Translations under genes and position numbers: made by a program
The notes under the pieces: model-generated
The model's input: only the letters and a program-made list of their open reading frames with translations
What the model was told of the DNA's origin: nothing
The model's database searches: none
In this document: positions 36,242 through 45,138 of the stretch, one piece after another
How positions within the stretch are numbered: position 1 is the stretch's first letter
How the letters are laid out: each line of letters starts with the position of its first letter
Assembly (NCBI RefSeq): GCF_028737265.1
Contig: NZ_JAQZAK010000004.1
Coordinates: 124,001-188,000 of the forward strand
DNA length: 64,000 nucleotides
Source of the DNA: Actinomycetospora callitridis
GTDB lineage: Bacteria > Actinomycetota > Actinomycetes > Mycobacteriales > Pseudonocardiaceae
Reading direction: 5' to 3'

Positions 36242-37015
36242 ATGGCCATGTTGGGGTTCGACGACGAGGGGGCCCGGCGCCTGCAGCGCGTCTACTCCAC
36301 CCCCGACGTGGTGGCACAGCGGGCCGAGGTACTCCGCCTGCTCCGCCCGGCCGCCGGTGAGACCGTGCTCGACGTCGGCTCGGGTCCGGGTTTCCTGGTC
36401 GGTGCGATCGCCGACGCCGTCGGGGCCGACGGCGTGGTGCGCGGGCTCGACCCCAGCCCGGCGATGAACGCCATGGCCACGGCGCACTGCGCGGACCGTC
36501 CCCAGGTCCGCATCGACGAGGGGGACGCCGCCGCGCTCCCCTACCCCGACGAGGCCTTCGACGCCGTCGTCTCGACGCAGGTCTACGAGTACGTGGCCGA
36601 CGTCCTCGGCGCCTTCGTCGAGGCCCGGCGGGTCCTGCGCCCGGGCGGTCGGTTCGTCGTCCTCGACACCGACTGGGAGTCGATGGTGTGGCACGCCGCC
36701 GACCGTGAGCTGCACCGGCGGGTGCTGGCGGCCTGGGAGGAGCACCTGGTCGACCCACGGCTGCCCCGCATCCTGCCCGGGCTCCTGGAGCGGGCGGGCT
36801 TCCGCGTGGCCGAGCGCGTGCTGATCCCGTTGTTCAACCCCGTCTACGACGAGAACACCTACAGCGCGGGGACGATCGAGGTCATCGGCGACTTCGTCAC
36901 CGGACGCCAGGGACTCACCGAGGAGGACGTCGCGCGCTGGGCCGACGACCTGCGCTCGCGGGGCACCGACTACCTGTTCACCATCAACCGGTACTGCTTC
37001 GTCGCGACGGGCTGA
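36242..37015 (+). CDS. Class I SAM-dependent methyltransferase
   Basis: 257 residues from ATG 36242; ATG 36248 is an alternative start. Motif I VLDVGSGPGFLVGAIA and the acidic RGLDPSPAM strand bind SAM, followed by EGDAAALPYPDEAFDAVVS (motif II) and RRVLRPGGRFVVLDTD (motif III), as in UbiE/Methyltransf_11 proteins. The substrate is unknown. It converges with the desaturase gene (7 bp between stops). Confidence 0.85.
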   Translation: MAMLGFDDEGARRLQRVYSTPDVVAQRAEVLRLLRPAAGETVLDVGSGPGFLVGAIADAVGADGVVRGLDPSPAMNAMATAHCADRPQVRIDEGDAAALPYPDEAFDAVVSTQVYEYVADVLGAFVEARRVLRPGGRFVVLDTDWESMVWHAADRELHRRVLAAWEEHLVDPRLPRILPGLLERAGFRVAERVLIPLFNPVYDENTYSAGTIEVIGDFVTGRQGLTEEDVARWADDLRSRGTDYLFTINRYCFVATG

Positions 37016-37022
37016 GCGTCGC

Positions 37023-38081
37023 TCACGTCCCGAGGCGCGCCGGGGCGCTGACCGCCCGCAGGTGCCGCAGCCCCTGCGCGTAGGACTCGACCAGGGACGT
37101 CTCGGTGTACGGGATCGCGTGGCGGTCGCAGAACGCGCGGACCATCGGCTGGGCGTGGCGCAGGTTCATGCGCGGCATGCGCGGGAAGAGGTGGTGCTCG
37201 ATCTGGTAGTTCAGCCCGCCGAGCACGAGGTCGACGACCCGGCCGCCCCGGATGTTGCGCGAGGTCAGCACCTGGCTGCGGACGGGGTCGAGCTTCTCCG
37301 TGGCGGTCGGCATGGGCATGCCCTTGTGCCCCGGCGCGAACGAGCAGCCGAGGTACAGGCCGAACAGCCCCTGGTGGACGACGATGAAGACCACGGCCAC
37401 GCCCGGCGAGAGCACGAGGAAGACCGCCGCGAAGTAGAGGGCGGTGTGCGCCACGAGCAGGACGATCTCCAGCCGCAGCCGGGGCACCCGGCGGGCGAGG
37501 AGCGACCGGACCGCGGAGATGTGCAGGTCCACGCCCTCGAGCAGCAGCAGCGGGAAGAACAGGCCCGCCTGGTGGCGGATCACGAAGCGGCCGATCGGTC
37601 CGCGGCGCGGCGCCGAGGGGCCGGTGGCCTGGGCGTCGGTGAGGGCGAAGACCCCGAGGTCGACGTCGGGGTCGCGCTCCTCGTGGTTGGGGTTCGCGTG
37701 GTGGGCGTTGTGCTTGCCGACCCACCACCCGTACCCGAGCCCGATGAGCAGGTCCCCGTGCACGTAACCGACGACGTCGTTGGCCCTCTTGCTGGCGAAG
37801 ATCTGGAGGTGGCCGGCGTCGTGGCCGATGAACCCGAACTGGACGAACAGCGCCGCGAAGGCCGCCGCGGTGACCAGCTGCCACCACGAGTCCCCGATCA
37901 TCACGAAGGCGACCGCGACGGCGCCGAAGACCAGGGCCGTCACGACGATCTTCACGAGGTAGCGGGCCCGGCGGCGGTCCATCAGACCGGCCTCGCGGAC
38001 CTGGGCGAACAGCTCCGCGTACCCGCCGCCCTTGGGGAGGTTCGCCCCCGTCACGACAGCAGGATTCGGCAGTGAACTCAT
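37023..38081 (-). CDS. Membrane fatty acid desaturase
   Basis: 352 residues from ATG 38081. Integral-membrane di-iron desaturase: the three His boxes are GHDAGH (about 88), HNAHH (about 123) and QIEHHLF (about 295), with Gln in the third box as in front-end or acyl-lipid desaturases. Four hydrophobic segments surround them. It probably introduces a double bond into membrane acyl chains. A stand-alone gene; no cytochrome b5 domain is fused. Confidence 0.9.
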   Translation of the reverse strand: MSSLPNPAVVTGANLPKGGGYAELFAQVREAGLMDRRRARYLVKIVVTALVFGAVAVAFVMIGDSWWQLVTAAAFAALFVQFGFIGHDAGHLQIFASKRANDVVGYVHGDLLIGLGYGWWVGKHNAHHANPNHEERDPDVDLGVFALTDAQATGPSAPRRGPIGRFVIRHQAGLFFPLLLLEGVDLHISAVRSLLARRVPRLRLEIVLLVAHTALYFAAVFLVLSPGVAVVFIVVHQGLFGLYLGCSFAPGHKGMPMPTATEKLDPVRSQVLTSRNIRGGRVVDLVLGGLNYQIEHHLFPRMPRMNLRHAQPMVRAFCDRHAIPYTETSLVESYAQGLRHLRAVSAPARLGT

Positions 38082-38199
38082 GTAGATATGTCCCTCGGAG
38101 CGCGGATCGACGGGCGGTGACCTGCGCAGAACCAGGGTCCGAGGCTCGGGCGGCTTCCCCGGACACTACCTGTGCCCGGGTGATGCGGCGCTCCGGTCG

Positions 38200-38898
38200 C
38201 TAGTCGCCGGGGTCGGCGTCGAGCACCTTCCGCGGCTGTCCGCGCAGCCGTCGCCGGACGTTCACCACCAGTTGCACCGTGGTCACGAGGGTCATGACCG
38301 TCCAGAGGGCGGCGCCGACGGTGACGGTCGGCGCGGCCGCCGGGGGCACGATCCCCGCGGCGGCGAGCGAGAGGCCGCCGACCACCAACCGGGCCGGGCG
38401 CTCGGGGAGCGTGACCACGCCGATCTCGACCATGCCGGCCGCGCCCGCGCTGGACCGGATCGACTCGTCGAGCAGCGTCAGCACCGCCGCCGCCGCGCAC
38501 AGCGGCCCGGGGGCGCCGAGGACCCACAGCCCGGCGATCATCGCCACGTCGCCGACGCGGTCGACGAGCTGGTCGAGCACCTGACCCCAGGCGCTCGAGC
38601 TGCCGGTCAGCTCCGCGACGGCGCCGTCGATCCCGTCGAGCACCGCGACGACCACCACGAGCGCCGCGGCGAGCAGGGCCCACCGGCCCCCGAGCGCGGC
38701 GACGCCGCCGACGGCGACCGCGCCGATGCCGCCGGCGGCCGTCACCCAGGTCGCCGGGATGCCGCGACGGGCCAGCGGCGCACCGAGGGCGTGCGCGAGG
38801 CGGAGCCAGGCCATGGTGGGCCGGGAGGACCGGACGTCGTAGCCCCCGTGCGCCCGCGACCACCGGTCGACGTAGGCCTCGAGGTCGTCGACGTCCAC
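38200..38898 (-). CDS. CDP-alcohol phosphatidyltransferase family membrane protein
   Basis: 232 residues from GTG 38898. Multi-pass membrane enzyme that transfers a phosphatidyl group from CDP-diacylglycerol (or related donor) to an alcohol. The signature lies in DGIDGAVAELTGSSSAWG followed by QVLDQLVDR: all four metal-binding Asp residues and both Gly of D-x2-DG-x2-AR-x8-G-x3-D-x3-D are present, but the Arg after Ala is Glu. The acceptor alcohol is unknown. It is followed upstream by the EEP nuclease gene on the same strand, 11 bp away. Confidence 0.78.
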   Translation of the reverse strand: MDVDDLEAYVDRWSRAHGGYDVRSSRPTMAWLRLAHALGAPLARRGIPATWVTAAGGIGAVAVGGVAALGGRWALLAAALVVVVAVLDGIDGAVAELTGSSSAWGQVLDQLVDRVGDVAMIAGLWVLGAPGPLCAAAAVLTLLDESIRSSAGAAGMVEIGVVTLPERPARLVVGGLSLAAAGIVPPAAAPTVTVGAALWTVMTLVTTVQLVVNVRRRLRGQPRKVLDADPGD

Positions 38899-38909
38899 GG
38901 GCCGGGACC

Positions 38910-39791
38910 CTACTGGCGGGTACCGCTCGAGCGCTGCGGTCCCTCGAGGCGGAGATCGGCGACGACGGGGTCGTGGTCGCTCGGAGGTGCGCCCGAGGCG
39001 GGATCGCGGTCGCGCACGATGGCGGCCGACTCGACGCTCCAGGCTCCCCCGGGCCCCCCGACGAGGATCCAGTCGAGGCGCAGGGGTGCGCGGCCGTTGC
39101 GCGCGCGGTGGAACGAGCGCACGACGTGGGACCGGACGCCCCCGAAGCCGTGGAAGGTGGCCGCGTCCGCGCCCCCGTCCCCACCGACGGCGAGGTAGGT
39201 GTCCTCGAAGCCCTCCGCGAGGAACGAGCGGTGGGGCGCGGAGTCGGCCGGGCAGTTGAAGTCCCCGGTCACCACCGTCGGCAGGCCGCCGTTCGTGCGC
39301 ACGAGCAGCAGCTCGGCGCCCCGCTCGCGGGCGAGGGCGCTCCAGTGGTCGAGGTGCGTGTTGACGTGCCGGAAGACCACCCCGGTGCCGCGGACGGCGA
39401 AGGTCACCCCGTGCGCGGTGCGGACGTTGCGCGAGCCCCACGCGGTGGACGGCACGTCCGGGGTCTCGCTGAGCCAGAAGCCGTCGGCGTCGAGCACGTC
39501 GAGCCGGTCGGGGTCGTAGAGGATCGCGTTGTACTCCGGACGTCGGCGGGTGCCCGCCGCCGGACCGAGGACGAGCCGGTAGCCGGAGAGCTGCTCGCGG
39601 TAGGTGGCGAGCGCCTCGGCCTGGAGCTCCTGCACGCCGAGGACGTCCGGCGCCCCACGGCGCACGACGTCGGCATTGAGCCCGGCCCGCCGCGACCACC
39701 GGAGCCGGCCGTCCACGGGCGACGAGAAGCCCCGGACGTTGAAGCTCATGACCCGCAGCCGGGTCGGTCCGCCGGCGATGGGCACCTCCAC
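38910..39791 (-). CDS. Endonuclease/exonuclease/phosphatase family protein
   Basis: 293 residues if started at GTG 39791; GTG 39785, ATG 39749 and ATG 39836 are alternatives, and none has a clear ribosome binding site. The EEP fold motifs are present: RVMSFNVRGF (Asn), DVLGVQELQ (Glu), HVNTHLDHWS (His/Asp), VVTGDFNCPA (the Asp-Asn pair), RLDWILV and PPSDHDPVVADL (catalytic Asp-His). Members hydrolyse phosphodiester bonds in nucleic acids, phospholipids or inositol phosphates. It precedes the CDP-alcohol phosphatidyltransferase gene on one transcript. Confidence 0.83.
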   Translation of the reverse strand: MEVPIAGGPTRLRVMSFNVRGFSSPVDGRLRWSRRAGLNADVVRRGAPDVLGVQELQAEALATYREQLSGYRLVLGPAAGTRRRPEYNAILYDPDRLDVLDADGFWLSETPDVPSTAWGSRNVRTAHGVTFAVRGTGVVFRHVNTHLDHWSALARERGAELLLVRTNGGLPTVVTGDFNCPADSAPHRSFLAEGFEDTYLAVGGDGGADAATFHGFGGVRSHVVRSFHRARNGRAPLRLDWILVGGPGGAWSVESAAIVRDRDPASGAPPSDHDPVVADLRLEGPQRSSGTRQ

Positions 39792-39834
39792 ACCGTTCGA
39801 TCGCTCCGGACCACACGACCTACGCTCTGCCGCC

Positions 39835-40302
39835 ATGCGGTCCGCGCTCGAGATCTTCCTGCGCATCGAGCAGAGCCATCAGAGCATGGTCGGCGGGGCG
39901 CTGGTACCGATCGACGGGGACGCCGAGGCGCGGGAGCGGTGGCTGTACGAGCAGGCGCCGTTCGGGCTCCTCGCCCACGACGGTGGGGCGGACCCGCGGT
40001 TCGTCTACGCGAACCTCACCGCCCTGCGGTGGTTCGAGTACGCCTGGGACGACCTGATCGGACGGCCCTCCCGGCAGTCGGCGGGCCCCGAGGAGCAGGC
40101 CGAGCGCGACCGGCTGCTCGCCGAGGCCGCGCGCCGGGGCTGGTCCGACGGCTACCGCGGCGTCCGCGTCTCCCGGACGGGACGCCGGTTCCGGATCGAG
40201 GACGTGCTGATGTGGAACCTCATCGACGATGCCGGCGGGCGGTGCGGTCAGGCCGCGATGATCCGGACCTGCCGTCCGGCTACGGACGACCCGAGCGGGT
40301 GA
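39835..40302 (+). CDS. MEKHLA domain protein
   Basis: 155 residues from ATG 39835. A PAS-like MEKHLA domain covers most of the protein: RFVYANLTALRWFEYAWDDLIGRPSRQSA, then SDGYRGVRVSRTGRRFRIEDVLMWNLID. Such domains are found alone in bacteria and fused to HD-ZIP regulators in plants; they are thought to sense redox or small ligands. It is divergent from the EEP gene, with the two upstream regions overlapping. No output domain is present. Confidence 0.8.
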   Translation: MRSALEIFLRIEQSHQSMVGGALVPIDGDAEARERWLYEQAPFGLLAHDGGADPRFVYANLTALRWFEYAWDDLIGRPSRQSAGPEEQAERDRLLAEAARRGWSDGYRGVRVSRTGRRFRIEDVLMWNLIDDAGGRCGQAAMIRTCRPATDDPSG

Positions 40303-40504
40303 ATCGGACGTACGGGCAGATGGTCAGCTCTGTGGGCGAGGACCCGCACGGCGGGGCAGGTCCCCACGCCTGGACCGCCTCCCGTCGGTGCGCGGGAACC
40401 CTCCGAGACCGGAGCTGACGGCGTGACGACGAACTGCCGAGCAGGGGATCGTTATCGTGCTGTGACCTCGTCGGTCGCTGTGGAGGTCCCTCGAGGGGCC
40501 GGCA

Positions 40505-40524
40505 TTGTCGGGGGTCGGGGCTAG
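40505..40524 (+). promoter_or_regulatory. Second copy of the DUF222 upstream element
   Basis: TTGTCGGGGGTCGGGGCTAG differs at three positions from the element at 28804-28823 and ends exactly 10 nt before GTG 40535. The palindromic half of the first copy is not conserved here; the left 14 bases and CTAG are. Confidence 0.6.
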
Positions 40525-40534
40525 CGTTCTGGTC

Positions 40535-42538
40535 GTGAGCATCGACCACGGTGTCCGGGTCGGCCTGGTGGCCGAGCTGGACGCTCTCGCGCCCGGCGCG
40601 GAGCTGGCCGCTGCTCTGGAGTGCCTGTCGCCGGCCGCGTTGACGGGTGAGGATCTGGCCGCCTACGTGCGGGGCCGGTGGCGGTTGCAGAACCGGGCGA
40701 CCGCCGAGCTGCTCGAGGGGCTGCACCATCTGGGGCGCGCCCAGGCGGGTCGCACCGAGCGGCTGGGGTCGTGCGACGAGTTCTCCGGCGACGAGGTGTC
40801 GGCGCTGCTGGGCTGGTCGCGCACCATGTCCTCGCGCAAGCTCGACCTGGCCGACGACCTGCTCGTGCGCCTCCCCGAGGTCGGCGACGCCCTGTTCGGC
40901 GGGTGGCTCGACGAACCCAAGGCCCGCACGATCTGCGACCAGACCCGCGACCTCGCCGACGACCACGCCCACGAGGTGTGCCGGATCGTGCTGCCCGAGG
41001 CGCCGGAGCTGCCGGTCGGCGCGTTGATCGAGCGCATCGAGCAGGTCGCGACGGCGCTGGACCCGCAGTGGGCCCAGCGCCGCCGCCAGCGCGCCGAGGC
41101 ACGGGCGCGGGTGATCCTCTCGCCGACCCCGTCCGGGACTGCGAACCTGTCGTTCTGCGACGCGCCCGCCCCCGACGGCATCGCCTCCCAGGCCCGCATC
41201 GACGCGCTCGCCGCGGCCGTGCGCCACCTCGGTGTCCTCACGCCGATCGGGGTGCTGCGGTTGCGGGTCGGGTTGCGGCTGCTCGACGGCTCCACCGCCG
41301 GGATGGACGACCGCACCATCGCATTCCTGCTCGCCGCCGAGTACCACGCCCAGAACACCCCGCAAGACCCCGACGACGGGCCCCACAACACCGGCGACGA
41401 CGACGGCCCCGACAGCGGGCCGGACGACGACGGCCCCGGCGACGGCGGCCCCGGCGACGGCGGCCCCGGCGACGGCGGCCCCGGCGACGGCGGCCCCGAC
41501 GATGGCGGCCCCGACGAGGAGGGCCCGGATGACGATCGCGTCGCGACCGTGCCCGGACCGCGTTCACCGTCGGAGCAGGGCGTCCTCGACCTCCCCGACC
41601 TCCCGGACGCCACCGAACCCGCGGTGCCGCTCGACCCGCCCGACACCGGTCCGGGCCGGATCCGGGAGGGCTGCGTGGAGGTGCGGCTGCGGCTGACCAC
41701 CGCCCTCGGGCTCGACGAGCACCCCGGCAGCGTCCCCGGCTACGGCGCCGTCCTCGCCGGCGACGCCCGCACGCTCGCCCTGCGACACCGCAGCGGCGAG
41801 TGGCGTGTCGTGCTGACCGACGACCAGGGCCGACTCCAGCACGTCCTGCTCGCCCGACGCCGACCTCCCGACCCCCGGGGCCTGGCTCGGGCGCGGGGAC
41901 GCCGGGCATCGATCGTCGAGCTCCAGGTCCCGACGACGCTGCTCGCCGCCCTCGACCCCGACGACCACCCCGACTGGGCACCACTCCTGCGCGAACTGCA
42001 CCAGCGGCTCGCCGACCTCGGCCGCCCCGGCGCGCCACCCGACCGCAACGCCGGGCCTGACGACCAGGCCCGGCGGCGTCCCGGCGCCGAGCTCGACCGC
42101 TGGATCCGGGTCCGCGACCGGCACTGCGTCGCGCCCTGGTGCCGACGCCCCGCCCACAAAGCCGACCTCGACCACACCCTCGCCCACGCCCGGGGCGGGC
42201 CCACCTCCTCGTGGAACCTCGGCGCCTGGTGCACCCACGATCACCGCGCCAAACACCACGCCCCGTGGACGGTCCGCCAACCCCGCCCCGGACAGTTCGT
42301 CATCCGCACCCGCGCCGGCATCACCCACACCAGCCACCTCAAGCGGATCACCGAGCCGCTCCCCGCGCCGAAGCCGGCCGCCCACCCGCGACCGCTGCCC
42401 GACGACGGCTGGGCCGACGACCGCCCCGACGCCGGCGACGACATCGACCCCGACTGGTACCGGAAGCTCACCACCAAGGCCCGTCCCACGACGACCACCC
42501 CGACCCGCAGCACCTACAACGACGAGCCACCGTTCTGA
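40535..42538 (+). CDS. DUF222 / 13E12-type HNH endonuclease-like protein with repeat linker
   Basis: 667 residues from GTG 40535. N-terminal DUF222 helical domain (about 10-270), a long acidic Gly/Asp/Pro linker (about 285-345) built on GDGGP repeats, a second alpha/beta region (about 365-500), and a C-terminal HNH module CVAPWCRRPAHKADLDHTLAH then GGPTSSWNLGAWCTHDHRAKHH. It is much longer than the 28834 copy and diverged, so it is not a recent duplicate, yet it shares the upstream 20-bp element. Function unknown; nuclease activity is expected from the HNH residues. Confidence 0.87.
   Translation: MSIDHGVRVGLVAELDALAPGAELAAALECLSPAALTGEDLAAYVRGRWRLQNRATAELLEGLHHLGRAQAGRTERLGSCDEFSGDEVSALLGWSRTMSSRKLDLADDLLVRLPEVGDALFGGWLDEPKARTICDQTRDLADDHAHEVCRIVLPEAPELPVGALIERIEQVATALDPQWAQRRRQRAEARARVILSPTPSGTANLSFCDAPAPDGIASQARIDALAAAVRHLGVLTPIGVLRLRVGLRLLDGSTAGMDDRTIAFLLAAEYHAQNTPQDPDDGPHNTGDDDGPDSGPDDDGPGDGGPGDGGPGDGGPGDGGPDDGGPDEEGPDDDRVATVPGPRSPSEQGVLDLPDLPDATEPAVPLDPPDTGPGRIREGCVEVRLRLTTALGLDEHPGSVPGYGAVLAGDARTLALRHRSGEWRVVLTDDQGRLQHVLLARRRPPDPRGLARARGRRASIVELQVPTTLLAALDPDDHPDWAPLLRELHQRLADLGRPGAPPDRNAGPDDQARRRPGAELDRWIRVRDRHCVAPWCRRPAHKADLDHTLAHARGGPTSSWNLGAWCTHDHRAKHHAPWTVRQPRPGQFVIRTRAGITHTSHLKRITEPLPAPKPAAHPRPLPDDGWADDRPDAGDDIDPDWYRKLTTKARPTTTTPTRSTYNDEPPF
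41432..41522 (+). repeat. 15-bp tandem repeat encoding GDGGP
   Basis: GGCGACGGCGGCCCC repeats four times in perfect tandem, flanked by degenerate copies (GAC GAT GGC GGC CCC and similar). It encodes the Gly-Asp-Gly-Gly-Pro linker of the second DUF222-HNH protein and keeps the frame at each copy-number change. Confidence 0.8.
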
Positions 42539-42585
42539 GGGTGTCCGGCCTCGATCCGGCCCGCTGCAGGGGTGTGCTCGACGCG

Positions 42586-42622
42586 CGACCACCCCGACCG
42601 CGGATCGCGATCGGAGTGGTCG
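42586..42622 (-). terminator. 17-bp stem-loop after fmdA
   Basis: CGACCACCCCGACCGCG (42586-42602) faces CGCGATCGGAGTGGTCG (42606-42622) around a three-base loop. The two imperfect pairs become G-U wobbles in minus-strand RNA, so the hairpin is continuous in the fmdA transcript, whose stop codon is 18 bp upstream. Confidence 0.6.
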
Positions 42623-42640
42623 CCCGGGTGGAGCCGGAAC

Positions 42641-43894
42641 TCACGCGCGGGACATCGGCACTCCCATGCCCGGGTCCACCCGCGCCGGCCCGTTCTTGCC
42701 GGGCTTGACGTCGAAGTCGAAGATCCCGGTCGGGATGTACACCGTCGAGCACGAGTTCGGGATGTCGACGACGCCGGAGAGCCGGCCCTCGATCGGTGCC
42801 GCCCCGAGGATCATGTACGCCTGGATCGCCGAGTAGCCGAACTTGGTGAGGTAGTCGATCGCGTGCAAGCAGGCCCGCTGGTACGACAGGTGCGAGTCGA
42901 GGTAGCGCTGCTCGCCGTCGAGCGTCACCGACGTGCCCGAGAAGGCGATCCACTCGCTGTACTGCGGGTCGGTGTTGCCCGGGATGAAGATCGCGTTCTC
43001 GGAGACGCCGTAGGTCTCCATGCCGCCCTTGATGAGATCGACGTGCAGGTCGATGAACCCGCCCATCTCGATCGCGCCGCAGAAGGTGATCTCGCCGTCG
43101 CCCTGGGAGAAGTGCAGGTCGCCCATCGACAGGTTCGCCCCGTCGACGAAGACCGGGTAGAAGACCCGGCTCCCCTTGGTGAAGTTCTTGATGTCCTGGT
43201 TGCCGCCGTTCTCGCGCGGCGGTGCGGTGCGGGCCGCCTCGTGGCGGGCCCGCTCGAAGTCGTCACCGGTGAGCGAGCCGAGGATCGCCGCCTCGGGCTG
43301 GGGCGGCAGGGCCAGCGGCGGGACCGCCTGCGGGTTCGTGTCGATGAGCGCCTGCTCGCGGGAGTTCCACTTGTTCAGCAGGTCGCGCGAGGGCGCGGTG
43401 CCCATGAGGCCGGGGTGCACGATGCCGGTGAAGGCCACCCCCGGCACGTGGCGCGACGTCGCCTGGCCGCCCCGGAAGTCCCAGATCACCTTGTAGGCGT
43501 CCGGGAACTGGTCGGTGAGGAAGCCGCCGCCGTTCGTCTTCGCGAACACCCCGGTGTAGCCCCAGCCCTGACCGGCCAGCGGACCGGAGTCCTCCTGCGG
43601 GATCGGGCCGACGTCGAGGATGTCCACGATCAGCAGGTCGCCGGGCTGCGCGCCCTCGACCGAGATCGGGCCGGAGAGCACGTGCACGTTGTTGAGCGGG
43701 GCGTTGAGGATGTCGTCGGCGGAGTCGTCGTTGTGGATCGCGCCGTCGAACCACTCGCGGCAGTCCACACGGAACGAGTCGCCCGGCTTGACGTGCACCC
43801 GGGCGGGGACGTCGGGGTGCCAGCGGTTGTGGCCGACGATCTGCTGGTCGGTGAACGACTTGGTGCTGTCGAGCGGGAAGACCTTCTGCGGCAT
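42641..43894 (-). CDS. fmdA: Formamidase/acetamidase
   Basis: 417 residues from ATG 43894. FmdA/AmdA family zinc-dependent amidase that hydrolyses formamide or acetamide to the acid and ammonia. Family features: HNRWHPDVP, VECREW-like VDCREWFDG, FAKTNGGGFLTDQFPDAYKVIWDF, VAFTGIVHPGLMGTAP, GGNQDIKNFTKGSRV and FSQGDGEITFCGAIEMGG. Length matches the family (about 410). It is the last gene of amiC-fmdB-amiS-fmdA. The formamide/acetamide preference cannot be read from sequence. Confidence 0.94.
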   Translation of the reverse strand: MPQKVFPLDSTKSFTDQQIVGHNRWHPDVPARVHVKPGDSFRVDCREWFDGAIHNDDSADDILNAPLNNVHVLSGPISVEGAQPGDLLIVDILDVGPIPQEDSGPLAGQGWGYTGVFAKTNGGGFLTDQFPDAYKVIWDFRGGQATSRHVPGVAFTGIVHPGLMGTAPSRDLLNKWNSREQALIDTNPQAVPPLALPPQPEAAILGSLTGDDFERARHEAARTAPPRENGGNQDIKNFTKGSRVFYPVFVDGANLSMGDLHFSQGDGEITFCGAIEMGGFIDLHVDLIKGGMETYGVSENAIFIPGNTDPQYSEWIAFSGTSVTLDGEQRYLDSHLSYQRACLHAIDYLTKFGYSAIQAYMILGAAPIEGRLSGVVDIPNSCSTVYIPTGIFDFDVKPGKNGPARVDPGMGVPMSRA

Positions 43895-43946
43895 CGGACT
43901 CTCCTTGCTGGGCGGGGCTGGGGACGGGCTGGGTGAGCCGGGACCG

Positions 43947-44588
43947 TCAGGCGACGGCGGCGTGGTCGCCGGTGGGGGCGGCGGGCGCCGCGGGCGCGGG
44001 CTGCCGACGAGCCCACGGGATCAGGGCGAGGAACACGACGACGCCGAAGATCGCGAGGCCGATCGCCAGCGGGACGCCGATCTCCGTGTAGACGCCGGTC
44101 AGGAGCAGGAACGCCGGGATCCACGCGGTCACCCAGCCCTGGATGGCGCACACGGCGCCGGTGTAGCGCCCGATCCCGTCGCGCTTGCGGCCCAGGAGCA
44201 CGAAGAACAGGGACCAGAGGAAGGCCCAGTAGAGCCAGATGACGCCGAAGGCCGGGTCGGCGAAGCGGAAGAAGTTCAGCGCGGAGAACACGACGGCGGT
44301 GATCGCGACGAACAGGCAGAAGTAGCCGAGGCCGGTGCCGTCGAGGTCCCAGGTCAGGTTCACCGCCACGTAGAGGTAGGTGAACGAGAAGAGGAAGAGG
44401 CCCGACGCCGCGAGGATGACGTCGGCGTCACCGTCCGCGGTGAAGATCAGGTAGAGCGGCGTGATGATCTGCAGTCCGCCGACGAAGAAGTTCATCGGCG
44501 CGGCCGACTTCGCGTCGATCCACCCCAGCAGCATGACGCCGTTGATGAAGAGCACGGCGCCGACGAAGAGCAGGCCGACGCTAGCCAC
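43947..44588 (-). CDS. AmiS/UreI family urea/amide channel
   Basis: 213 residues from GTG 44588. Six or seven hydrophobic segments and the family motifs VGLLFVGAVLFINGVMLLG at the N-terminus, LYVAVNLTWDLDGTGLGYF and WLYWAFLWSLFF in the centre identify the AmiS/UreI channel family, which conducts urea or short amides. It lies 52 bp upstream of fmdA, supplying substrate uptake for the amidase. The C-terminal tail is Ala/Pro-rich. Confidence 0.9.
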   Translation of the reverse strand: MASVGLLFVGAVLFINGVMLLGWIDAKSAAPMNFFVGGLQIITPLYLIFTADGDADVILAASGLFLFSFTYLYVAVNLTWDLDGTGLGYFCLFVAITAVVFSALNFFRFADPAFGVIWLYWAFLWSLFFVLLGRKRDGIGRYTGAVCAIQGWVTAWIPAFLLLTGVYTEIGVPLAIGLAIFGVVVFLALIPWARRQPAPAAPAAPTGDHAAVA

Positions 44589-44710
44589 GGGGCGGCCTCA
44601 CTCGGGTGAGCAGCATGGGAATCCCTTTCGGACGAGGGCAGGACGACAGGGCCGTTCCGGCGAAGGCCGGACGGTGGGGACGAGCGGACGGTCGCGGGGA
44701 GCGGACGGGC

Positions 44711-44998
44711 TCAGGGGCGCGGCAGCGCCGCGGTGCGGGGATCGAGACGAGGGGCGGGCCGCGGGCGCGACGCCCGGGCCGGCGGGGCGGAGACCACGGT
44801 GGGCTCGGTGCGCGAGGCCTCGGCGCGGTCGATCGCCGCGACCCGCGTGCGGTCGGCCAGCCCGAGCCGGGGCACGGTGATCATCCGCCGGGCCTCGCCG
44901 CCGCAGGTCGGGCAGGAGATCATCGCCGGCGCGGCGCCCATCGGCGCCGTGACCTCGGCAGGCCCGTCCTCACCGCACCGGTACGCGTACAGGGGCAT
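44711..44998 (-). CDS. FmdB family zinc-ribbon protein
   Basis: 95 residues from ATG 44998. The N-terminal MPLYAYRCGEDG and ISCPTCGGEARRM carry the paired Cys of the FmdB zinc ribbon, a putative regulatory or folding partner often encoded beside formamidase genes. The C-terminal half is Arg/Pro-rich and low complexity. It sits between amiS and amiC on the same strand. Confidence 0.8.
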   Translation of the reverse strand: MPLYAYRCGEDGPAEVTAPMGAAPAMISCPTCGGEARRMITVPRLGLADRTRVAAIDRAEASRTEPTVVSAPPARASRPRPAPRLDPRTAALPRP

Positions 44999-45138
44999 CC
45001 GTCGGGCTCCCTTCGTCGCGACCGACCGCCGAGAGGTGGCAGATGTCACGCATGAGAAATGATTTCCTGGGAAAGTAGCCGCGTGCCGACGAGACTGTCA
45101 ACGGCCGTCGCGGGCCGTCGCGAGCCGGGTTCGGACGG

